Assembly (NCBI RefSeq): GCF_001696605.3
Contig: NZ_CP031712.1
Coordinates: 1-12,273, forward strand
Source: Acinetobacter wuhouensis
GTDB taxonomy: Bacteria > Pseudomonadota > Gammaproteobacteria > Pseudomonadales > Moraxellaceae
Length of the DNA stretch: 12,273 bases
Reading direction: 5' to 3'
Below, piece after piece: positions 4,631 through 10,128 of the stretch. The notes beneath the pieces are model-generated. The model ran no database searches. It saw nothing but the letters and a program-made list of their open reading frames with translations, and was not told where the DNA came from. A program made the position numbers and the translations under genes. Position 1 is the first letter of the stretch. Every line of letters begins with the position of its first letter.

Positions 4631-4738
4631 TCGCTCGTAGACACTCGCTAATCACTGTCCCCAGTAATTCAATAAAAAACGGTTTTTCAGAGGGGGAATA
4701 AGCAAACTTTCGTTGTGTCGCTCGTAGATACTCGCTAA
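4631..4738. repeat. Near-identical 21-mers TCGCTCGTAGA(C/T)ACTCGCTAA (copy A)
   Basis: The 21-mers are at 4631-4651 and 4718-4738 and differ at one base. A third ACTCGCTAA lies at 4482-4490 inside the structured element. Direct repeats in a plasmid backbone next to oriV could be protein-binding sites. The role is unknown. Confidence 0.55.
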
Positions 4739-4847
4739 AAGGCTCTCATTTGCGTTCTAAGCGATTTTATTTTTATCAACTATAGTTTTACTGTATTTCT
4801 ATCAAAAGTCGCTAAAACCCCCGTTTTTTTGCGCTTAAATGGGATTT

Positions 4848-6500
4848 CTAAGGCGTGTAGTCATGGTTATTGTCATTTTCTGGCTTTTTAGGCTCATTTC
4901 TCTGCTGTTTTTCTTGTTCTTGGCGTCTTACAAATGCCAAATGTTCTTGTTGCTCTCGTTCTTGTGCATAGCGTTGTTCTTGTTGCTCTCGTTCTTTACG
5001 TAACTGCTGTTCTCTAGATTCACGATCTTTTCGGTCGTTTTCGAGCTGTATTGCTCTTTTTTGGGAAAACTCTTGCTGCGCTTCGGTCTCAATTTTTTTT
5101 GTAAAAGCCGCATGCAATTCTTGGATTTTTAGATCTTCCATTTCTTCTGCATATAGTCGCTTTTGTTTTTCACCATTTTGAGGACTAAAGTATTTATTTC
5201 CATAGTTATCTTCTTCAAATATATAACTATTTATGATCTCCAGTCTTTGATCGCGTACATACTCTTGATACTCAGTTTCTCTGCGTGATATTTCAGAAAT
5301 TTGATGATCTATATTTGAAATTTGATCATTAAGTTTTCGTTGTTTAACAGTGATGTTCGGTTCGTCAAATTTTGCAAAAGACTTTTTAGGCTGGAGCAGC
5401 TGATTTTCTTCTGTCCATTTATTTAAATGATCAGAATATCTCTCTTTTTTTTCTATTTCACTAAGACCAGAAATATGCTTTTGGATGTCTAGTTGGGTGT
5501 TGTGTTGGTCGATCAGGTCATTTATTTGATTGATCCATTTTGTTTTAAAAAATAAAGGCTCTTTTTTGCGTAGTTCTGATATTGCAGAACTCATCGTGTC
5601 TAATTTTGTTGTTAATTTTGATAATTCTTCATTTTGGAATTCATAAAGTTTCTGAGAAGTTTTTTCTGAATACTCAGCTTGAGAGTATTGAAACTGAAGC
5701 TCACTTCGTACTTTTTGAACAAGATCCTCAGATACTTTGATGTTTTCATCCAGTGCGATGACCTTTTTGATTTTTAAATTACGTAGCTTAATTTCATCAT
5801 TTTTCAGACTAATTTCTGTAAATATCCCTCGTCTCCGGAGGTATGTCGCTTGAGGACCTTCGTGCTGAGTTGCTTCTAGGTCACTTTCCTGGTCTTCATA
5901 ACTTCTGTGATCGACACGTTCATCAAATCCATTTTGTTCCAGGTGATGATTGCATAACTCTGCAAATGATTCTCTCCAGTGGCTTACAGTTTCTGTGCCA
6001 TTGTCACGACTGAAGTCCCTATATTTTTTTGCTGAAAAGCCACCCTGCTCATTAATACTTCGGGTTGTGAACATGATGTGTGCATGGTAGTTGCGTTCAT
6101 CACTTCCACTGTCTGTATGAGGTGCATGAATAGCAGCATCAACGATGACACCGTATTTTTTAACGAGGTTTCGGCAAAGTTCATTGAGCATATTTTCACG
6201 CTGTTCAGCGTTTAACTCACTGGGAAATGCAATCTCAAACTCTCTTGCAAGTAATGCATCTTTTCTACGTTCAACCTTTTCGACTTCATTCCAAAGTGTT
6301 TGGCGCTTGAGTAACTCAGTATTTGTATTTTCAGGTGCATAGATTTTTGTAAATTCGACACCAGTTTTTCTTGTGTAGTCTTGTTCTTTTCCATAAAAAT
6401 CGCATACCAATTTTTCACTTGAACGATATGCAGCACAAGCAACGGCCGATCGTCCATTACCTCTACTAATCGTTTTAACTGAAAAATGATATATCGCCAT
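4848..6500 (-). CDS. mobA: MOBQ relaxase, MobA/MobL family (copy A)
   Basis: A 550-residue conjugative relaxase (PF03389) that nicks oriT and pilots the strand during helper-dependent mobilisation. The N-terminus starts MAIYHFSVKTISRGNGRSAV. Tyr25 in CAAYRSSEK lines up with the catalytic Tyr25 of RSF1010 MobA. The metal-binding histidines are in IHAPHTDSGSDERNYHAHIMF (about residues 123-143). The relaxase domain fills about residues 1-210. After it come helical, coiled-coil sequence and a tail rich in Arg, Glu and Gln (about 470-540), with no primase domain like that of the longer RSF1010 protein. It is divergent to mobC, with oriT and several palindromes between. There is no strong ribosome-binding site; an AAAGAG lies about 10 bases upstream. 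An identical copy lies at 10129-11781, so either protein should serve both oriTs. Confidence 0.95.
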   Translation of the reverse strand: MAIYHFSVKTISRGNGRSAVACAAYRSSEKLVCDFYGKEQDYTRKTGVEFTKIYAPENTNTELLKRQTLWNEVEKVERRKDALLAREFEIAFPSELNAEQRENMLNELCRNLVKKYGVIVDAAIHAPHTDSGSDERNYHAHIMFTTRSINEQGGFSAKKYRDFSRDNGTETVSHWRESFAELCNHHLEQNGFDERVDHRSYEDQESDLEATQHEGPQATYLRRRGIFTEISLKNDEIKLRNLKIKKVIALDENIKVSEDLVQKVRSELQFQYSQAEYSEKTSQKLYEFQNEELSKLTTKLDTMSSAISELRKKEPLFFKTKWINQINDLIDQHNTQLDIQKHISGLSEIEKKERYSDHLNKWTEENQLLQPKKSFAKFDEPNITVKQRKLNDQISNIDHQISEISRRETEYQEYVRDQRLEIINSYIFEEDNYGNKYFSPQNGEKQKRLYAEEMEDLKIQELHAAFTKKIETEAQQEFSQKRAIQLENDRKDRESREQQLRKEREQQEQRYAQEREQQEHLAFVRRQEQEKQQRNEPKKPENDNNHDYTP

Positions 6501-6516
6501 TTTGCTTTTGCTCTTT

Positions 6517-6554
6517 ATTTCGATTTATCGAAATTACCAACATGTATATGTTGG
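6517..6554. promoter_or_regulatory. Two palindromes in the mobA-mobC divergent region (copy A)
   Basis: ATTTCGAT/ATCGAAAT (6517-6524, 6527-6534) and CCAACAT/ATGTTGG (6537-6543, 6548-6554) are perfect inverted repeats just upstream of mobA. They are suited to binding MobC or a relaxosome repressor that controls mob transcription. A third, AAGGGG/CCCCTT, is at 6568-6584. The same set recurs 5,281 bp to the right. Confidence 0.55.
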
Positions 6555-6590
6555 TCAGGGGATTACAAAGGGGATTTACCCCTTGTCGCA

Positions 6591-6625
6591 CCATTGGATG
6601 AAATCCAATGGCTAAGTGCGCCCTT
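6591..6625 (+). other. oriT: MOBQ-type origin of transfer, oriT (copy A)
   Basis: A perfect 9-bp inverted repeat CCATTGGAT/ATCCAATGG (6591-6599, 6603-6611) is followed at once by CTAAGTGCGCCCTT. The TAAGTGCGCCCT core after a hairpin is the RSF1010/R1162/pSC101 class nic region, with the cut expected within GTGCGCCCT. The location between divergent mobA and mobC is the standard MOBQ arrangement. Confidence 0.9.
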
Positions 6626-6711
6626 CGGGAAAACCACGATAGCATGGGCTGTCTTGAATTTCAATTCAAACAGACCTATGCTTGAGGGGGATTCCTTGAG
6701 ATGGTGATGGT

Positions 6712-7014
6712 ATGAGTGTTGAAACTTTAGAGCAAAAAATTGCAAAGCAAGAAGAACGATTAAGACAACTAAAAGCACAAAAACAAGCTATTGCTGCTCG
6801 TGAAAAAAAGAAAAATTCTGATCGACAAAGAAAAGATGATACTAGACGTAAAATTCTACTGGGGGCTTGGGTTCTAAACAAACTGAAAAATGATGAATCT
6901 TTTAAGGGTCAACTAACCGATTTTGAAAAGTTTTTAAGCACGGAAAGTAAGACTGAAGAAAATAGGCAGAAAGATAAAGATCTTTTTAATGGATTTATTT
7001 GGGATAAGACCTAA
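6712..7014 (+). CDS. mobC: MobC-like relaxosome accessory protein (copy A)
   Basis: A 100-residue basic helical protein resembling RSF1010 MobC. There is an N-terminal coiled coil (VETLEQKIAKQEERLRQLKAQK, residues 3-24) and then a basic stretch leading into RKDDTRRKILLGAWVLNKLKND (about 40-61). The latter corresponds to the ETRRKVLVGAMIL-type block of MobC. MobC helps to open oriT for the relaxase. The gene is divergent from mobA and starts about 90 bp beyond the oriT core, after a GGTGATGG motif that may be the ribosome-binding site. Its stop codon touches the pdif site at 7015. The last seven codons lie outside the exact repeat and read FIWDKT-stop, against VIWNNT-stop in copy B. Confidence 0.85.
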   Translation: MSVETLEQKIAKQEERLRQLKAQKQAIAAREKKKNSDRQRKDDTRRKILLGAWVLNKLKNDESFKGQLTDFEKFLSTESKTEENRQKDKDLFNGFIWDKT

Positions 7015-7042
7015 ATTTCGCATAAGAGATTTTATGTTAAAT
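7015..7042 (+). other. pdif site 9, spacer GAGATT
   Basis: XerC arm ATTTCGCATAA, spacer GAGATT, XerD arm TTATGTTAAAT, all consensus. It starts at the base after the mobC stop codon, and its XerD arm encodes the end of TetR (7032-7042). It forms a direct pair with 23-50, with the same spacer. Confidence 0.95.
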
Positions 7043-7589
7043 AGGTTCGATTAAGCAGATCGTCTTCTAATTTTGAACATTGCTCATCATCAATGACTCC
7101 GGTAATACTTTGTAGCCACAACCCATCTGCTGCTAAACGAAGTAACTCTAAATCAGGATGACTATCCGTTTCTGCATGTTGAGATAATCTATTTTTTAGC
7201 CATTCCATCCAAATTTTATTAAAGGTAGGCTCTGTGATCATAGTCATTGATAACGCTGACCAAGCAGAAACCACCCCATCTATTTGATGGATAAAAGAAC
7301 TATGAATATAAGCTCGTGTGAATTTACCATATTCTGTTGGATCGCGTTTAATCAAGTATTCAACTGTTTGATCTAAATCAAGAATTATTTGATTGAACAT
7401 TTCTTCTATCAAATTTTTTTTATTCGGGAAATGGTGAAATACCCCCCCTTTTGTTATACCTACTGCTGTAGCAATATTTTGAATAGAAACACCAGAAATA
7501 CCCTTTTGAGAAACAAGAATAGTTGCCTGTTCAAGGATGCGCTTTCGAATAACCTCTGGTTGCTTCTTTTGTTGCCGAATTTCTTTCAC
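7032..7589 (-). CDS. TetR/AcrR-family repressor linked to the SMR transporter
   Basis: A 185-residue one-component regulator. The N-terminal TetR domain has IRKRILEQATILVSQKG (14-30) and the helix-turn-helix VSIQNIATAVGITKGGVFHHFPNK (34-57). The C-terminal helical part should bind ligand and form the dimer. The start is GTG, placed immediately after the TAA of the transporter gene. An AGCAGG ribosome-binding site lies within the last transporter codons, 7 bases upstream, so the two genes are co-transcribed and translationally linked. The likely target is the inverted repeat CATACCT/AGGTATG upstream of the transporter gene, which would make the operon self-repressed and drug-inducible. The last residues and stop are encoded by the XerD arm of the pdif site. 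Confidence 0.92.
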   Translation of the reverse strand: MKEIRQQKKQPEVIRKRILEQATILVSQKGISGVSIQNIATAVGITKGGVFHHFPNKKNLIEEMFNQIILDLDQTVEYLIKRDPTEYGKFTRAYIHSSFIHQIDGVVSAWSALSMTMITEPTFNKIWMEWLKNRLSQHAETDSHPDLELLRLAADGLWLQSITGVIDDEQCSKLEDDLLNRTYLT

Positions 7590-7934
7590 TTAATGACCTG
7601 CTGATTGCGAAAATAAATTAATAATTATTACGCCAGATACGATAAAACCAATTCCAATTAAAGCAGGATTATCTAGTGTCTGTTTAAAAACAAAGTAGCT
7701 AACTACAGCAGTTAGAACAATCCCAACACCAGCCCATATAGCGTATGCGATACCTAAAGGGATTGTTTTAATAACTTGTGATAATAAATAAAATGCCGTG
7801 CTAAAAAAAATAAAGACCATCACGCTTGGAAAAAGTTTTGTAAACCCTTCCGATTTAACTAAAAAACTACTTCCAATCACTTCGGAAACTATTGAAAATC
7901 CAAGTAATACATAAGCGAGTAACACACTGTTCAT
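7590..7934 (-). CDS. Small multidrug resistance (SMR) efflux transporter
   Basis: A 114-residue, four-helix inner-membrane protein of the EmrE/QacE/SugE family, dual-topology dimers that exchange protons for cationic compounds such as quaternary ammonium disinfectants. The essential membrane Glu is E18 (IVSEVIGSS), matching EmrE E14. The signature KTIPLGIAYAIWAGVGIVL (residues 56-74) contains Y64, W67, G69 and G71, equivalent to EmrE Y60, W63, G65 and G67. The AYAIWAGVG motif favours the drug-exporting rather than the guanidinium-exporting (SugE/Gdx) branch. The substrate range cannot be read from the sequence. The gene comes first in a two-gene operon with tetR, inside an inverted pdif pair. 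The AGG ribosome-binding motif is 11 bases from the ATG and overlaps the presumed operator. Confidence 0.94.
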   Translation of the reverse strand: MNSVLLAYVLLGFSIVSEVIGSSFLVKSEGFTKLFPSVMVFIFFSTAFYLLSQVIKTIPLGIAYAIWAGVGIVLTAVVSYFVFKQTLDNPALIGIGFIVSGVIIINLFSQSAGH

Positions 7935-7941
7935 AAGTAAT

Positions 7942-7996
7942 CATACCTAAAATACCCATCGGAAGGTATGTTAAATTTTCAAAAAAAAATTATCAA
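7942..7996 (-). promoter_or_regulatory. SMR-tetR promoter and putative TetR operator
   Basis: On the minus strand, -35 TTGATA (7996-7991), a 17-bp A/T-rich spacer and -10 TAACAT (7973-7968). CATACCT (7942-7948) and AGGTATG (7964-7970) form an inverted repeat with 15 bp between arms. It overlaps the -10 and the ribosome-binding region, a sensible operator for the adjacent TetR. The protein-site match is inferred. Confidence 0.6.
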
Positions 7997-8017
7997 TAAT
8001 TATTTTAGATTTTCTAA

Positions 8018-8045
8018 AATTAACATAATACACCTTATACGAAAT
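8018..8045 (-). other. pdif site 10, spacer GGTGTA
   Basis: Minus strand reading: XerC arm ATTTCGTATAA, spacer GGTGTA, XerD arm TTATGTTAATT. It is identical to 2756-2783 and closes the SMR-tetR module opposite 7015-7042. Confidence 0.94.
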
Positions 8046-8091
8046 GCGTTATAATTATCCTTATAATTCAACGCTGTAGTTTCAATTTTCT

Positions 8092-8121
8092 AGCCCAGTC
8101 GTCAATGACTGGGCTTTTTTT
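8092..8121 (+). terminator. + strand intrinsic terminator at the backbone edge
   Basis: A perfect 9-bp stem AGCCCAGTC (8092-8100) with GACTGGGCT (8107-8115), loop of 6, T residues to 8121. It has the same place and orientation as 2822-2859 but an unrelated stem sequence. Confidence 0.82.
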
Positions 8122-8191
8122 ATTACTTTTCACGTTCCACGCCTAGTCTTTAATCAATGTTCCACGATTTTGATTAAATAAACTGAATAAT

Positions 8192-8479
8192 TCAATCTGC
8201 AGAATTTAAGCGATTATCTTGAATAAGATCACTCAACTTACCTTCAAGCGATTCGATTTTATATTTCAGAGACAAGATTGAATCTTTTAAACGTGAATTT
8301 TTAGGTGCATCCGGATTCTTTAATTGATTAAAAACCTCTAATAATTCGCTGTGATGAGTGCTTAACCTTTCAATGTCACTTTCAATAGCCATTCTTGGTG
8401 TCCACAGAGCAAGTAAACTTTGCTCATAATCTTTGAGTTCTTGATGACTCATTGCATCTAATTCAGCCTTAGTTCTCAT
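8192..8479 (-). CDS. Rep-coupled small coiled-coil protein (copy 2)
   Basis: A 95-residue paralogue of the product of 2930-3217, with 14 substitutions and no gaps. The changes concentrate in residues 42-44, 60-66 and 77-83, while the N-terminal 40 residues are almost constant. The start codon overlaps the rep2 stop as ATGA (8476-8479), so coupling is conserved. The same argument for a Rep-associated role applies. The constant N-terminus would suit contact with the constant C-terminal domain of the two Rep proteins, which is speculation. No DNA-binding motif or known family is recognised. Confidence 0.82.
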   Translation of the reverse strand: MRTKAELDAMSHQELKDYEQSLLALWTPRMAIESDIERLSTHHSELLEVFNQLKNPDAPKNSRLKDSILSLKYKIESLEGKLSDLIQDNRLNSAD

Positions 8480-9417
8480 GGTTTAAAATCCGTCTTGCTA
8501 TGAAGAGCTTTAAAAATCCGTTTTGTTGTTTCCTCTCTTACACTTTTCGGATCTCGTAAGATGCCACTAATCCAGAGGGCAAATGTCGGGTAGTCTGGGA
8601 AATTACTGAGGTCTGATAGCTCAGAAAGTTTAGATAAAATAGTGCTGTACTTGTTAATTTGAGCATCAGATAAATTGCAGAACATATCTATAGTTCTTTG
8701 ATCTCGCTGAGGCGCTATTAATTTTGGCTTAGGTTTTTCTTTCACTATAAATTTAAAGCCAACTACTGAACGCCCTTTTTTTACATTTTCATAAGTGAGT
8801 TCAATATCTGTATTAGTTGTAATCTCATTTAATGAAGGCTTCATTACTCGGTCTTTTAAATTACAGAGTTTGTCATAAGATTTGGGCAAACCCAGCTCAT
8901 TTTTTATATGTTCTAAGGACATTTCAAATTGTCCCATTGCTTGATGCTTTTTAGCTAAATGATAAAGATCGAATGAGTAATCTTTTTTCAAACTTAGTAC
9001 GATATCTTTTTTATATTTTGTATAAGGGTTTAATTTATCAAACTCTTTTAACATCAGTAGAACGATTTCAGGGAAACGTATAGCTATCCCTCCGTCTTCA
9101 TAAGTGCAATCAATCACCCAATTCGACAGCACCTTTTTTCCTCTTTCATTGTTATAAGAGAAATTTCTTTTAAGTAGATTCTTGCTGGCTAGTTCTAACT
9201 GCGTATATGCGGAATGCGTTTTAATGCCACATTCTCTAGCAAACTCTTCTGCCGTAATCATAATTCGGTCTTTTTCAGTTGCATCAGTGGTTCTAGCAAT
9301 TGGGCTAGCAAGTATTAACATTCGTTTTTCATCAATGTTCATACTCTTAAAGCATTCTTGAACATTGTTTTGCATAACAACCCAGCTCAGAGGATATGTT
9401 TTTTTATTTTCGTCCAT
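8476..9417 (-). CDS. repB: Rep_3-family replication initiator (replicon 2)
   Basis: A 313-residue initiator, the paralogue of the protein at 3214-4164. Segments NNVQECFKSMNIDEKRMLILASPIAR, ERGKKVLSNWVIDCTYEDGG and YKKDIVLSLKKDYSFDLYHLAKK keep the first winged helix. The second carries MSLEHIKNELGLPKSYDKLCNLKDRVM, clearly different from Rep1 where iteron reading is expected. From KKGRSVVGFKF (residue 213) to the end, 92 of 101 residues equal Rep1. Its iterons (9549-9642) share no unit with those of Rep1, so the replicons should be compatible, which fits their coexistence on one molecule. The ATG at 9417 has no clear ribosome-binding site. GTAG-containing inverted repeats at 9446-9465 and 9504-9530 are candidate autoregulatory sites. 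Confidence 0.95.
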   Translation of the reverse strand: MDENKKTYPLSWVVMQNNVQECFKSMNIDEKRMLILASPIARTTDATEKDRIMITAEEFARECGIKTHSAYTQLELASKNLLKRNFSYNNERGKKVLSNWVIDCTYEDGGIAIRFPEIVLLMLKEFDKLNPYTKYKKDIVLSLKKDYSFDLYHLAKKHQAMGQFEMSLEHIKNELGLPKSYDKLCNLKDRVMKPSLNEITTNTDIELTYENVKKGRSVVGFKFIVKEKPKPKLIAPQRDQRTIDMFCNLSDAQINKYSTILSKLSELSDLSNFPDYPTFALWISGILRDPKSVREETTKRIFKALHSKTDFKP

Positions 9418-9503
9418 ATAACTACAACCCCAAAAAACTAACTAACTACATTGGTATTTATGTAGCTTAAACATACATTGTCGTTTATTTTTTGACTACT
9501 ATT

Positions 9504-9530
9504 TTTGTAGTTTTTTAACAAAACTACAAA
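9504..9530. promoter_or_regulatory. Inverted repeat in the rep2 promoter region (probable Rep operator)
   Basis: TTTGTAGTTTT (9504-9514) and AAAACTACAAA (9520-9530) are exact reverse complements and carry the TGTAGTTT element of the iterons. By analogy with replicon 1 this is a candidate site for Rep autorepression. A shorter pair, CTACAT/ATGTAG, is at 9446-9451 and 9460-9465. Confidence 0.6.
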
Positions 9531-9537
9531 CTTTTTC

Positions 9538-9642
9538 TTGTAGTTTAATGTCCGGTAAAAGTAGTTTCTATGTCCGGTAAAAGTAGTTTTTTAAGTCCAT
9601 TTTGTCCGGCATTTGTAGTTTAATGTCCGGTAAAAGTAGTTT
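9538..9642. repeat. Replicon 2 iterons
   Basis: The unit TGTCCGGTAAAAGTAGTTT occurs at 9549-9567, 9571-9589 and 9624-9642, and as a degenerate copy at 9603-9621. Spacings are 22, 32 and 21 bp, the same series as in replicon 1 although the sequence is unrelated. The first and last units are each preceded by TTGTAGTTTAA, giving two 30-bp repeats (9538-9567, 9613-9642). Confidence 0.92.
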
Positions 9643-9747
9643 TTTAAAGTCTGAAAGCATTGCTAGGCGTGGTTTATAGGGGGGTCTAAAAGCTTTTAAA
9701 AGCTTTTTAAAAGAATAAAAGGGAATTTATTTCCAAAGTGAGTTATT

Positions 9748-9822
9748 AAAACTGCCCTTGGTACTCGCTAAAGCTCGTACTCTATTGAAGCTCGTTTCAC
9801 TCGCTTCGTGGGGGGCAGTTTT
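9748..9822. other. Structured element with closing stem and two inner hairpins (copy B)
   Basis: Identical to 4467-4541. The closing stem arms are 9748-9757 and 9813-9822. Confidence 0.5.
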
Positions 9823-10128
9823 TTGCATATATGATCAAGGATTCAAAAAGCAAAACATGAATAATGCATTCGCTATGCTCATGCTTTTTGACGAGCAAAA
9901 GCATCAATACTTCGCTCGTAGACACTCGCTAATCACTGTCCCCAGTAATTCAATAAAAAACGGTTTTTCAGAGGGGGAATAAGCAAACTTTCGTTGTGTC
10001 GCTCGTAGATACTCGCTAAAAGGCTCTCATTTGCGTTCTAAGCGATTTTATTTTTATCAACTATAGTTTTACTGTATTTCTATCAAAAGTCGCTAAAACC
10101 CCCGTTTTTTTGCGCTTAAATGGGATTT

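Larger units (their letters stand above)
4165..4847. other. Replicon 1 origin and following non-coding backbone
   Basis: The order is rep1 promoter region with inverted repeat (4201-4249), iterons (4256-4365), AT-rich HindIII-like palindromes (4407-4431) and a structured element (4467-4541). A stretch with a repeated 21-mer (4631-4651, 4718-4738) and a hairpin ATGCTTTT/AAAAGCAT (4600-4607, 4616-4623) follows, and then the end of mobA. The iterons plus the AT-rich part are the probable oriV. The shared repeat starts at 4401. I see no convincing gene. Confidence 0.7.
4401..6992. repeat. 2,592-bp direct repeat, copy A (shared oriV part, mobA, oriT, mobC)
   Basis: It equals 9682-12273 at an offset of 5,281 bp. 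Every overlapping reading frame that I compared in both copies translates identically, and the intergenic lines that I compared are identical, so the identity looks complete. Both edges are abrupt. Position 4400 differs from 9681, and the 22 bases after 6992 differ at 5 positions from bases 1-22. Confidence 0.95.
9418..10128. other. Replicon 2 origin and following non-coding backbone
   Basis: The order is rep2 promoter region with inverted repeats (9446-9465, 9504-9530), iterons (9549-9642) and then the shared repeat from 9682. The shared part holds the AT-rich tract (9688-9712), the structured element (9748-9822) and the 21-mer pair (9912-9932, 9999-10019), identical to copy A. No convincing gene is seen. 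Confidence 0.7.

Noticed and set aside
4477..4701. Open frame of 74 codons on the + strand, repeated at 9758-9982
   Set aside because: It starts with TTG inside the structured element, has no ribosome-binding site, and its sequence is shaped by hairpins and repeats. Its presence in both copies only reflects the exact duplication.
4928..6707. Several open frames of 61-81 codons over and beside mobA, and their copies 5,281 bp to the right
   Set aside because: They lie in other frames of the relaxase gene or over oriT, lack ribosome-binding sites and have no family features.
7966..7976. GTATGTTAAAT resembling a XerD arm upstream of the SMR gene
   Set aside because: No XerC-like arm lies at the required distance. 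The bases are better explained by the promoter and the CATACCT/AGGTATG repeat.
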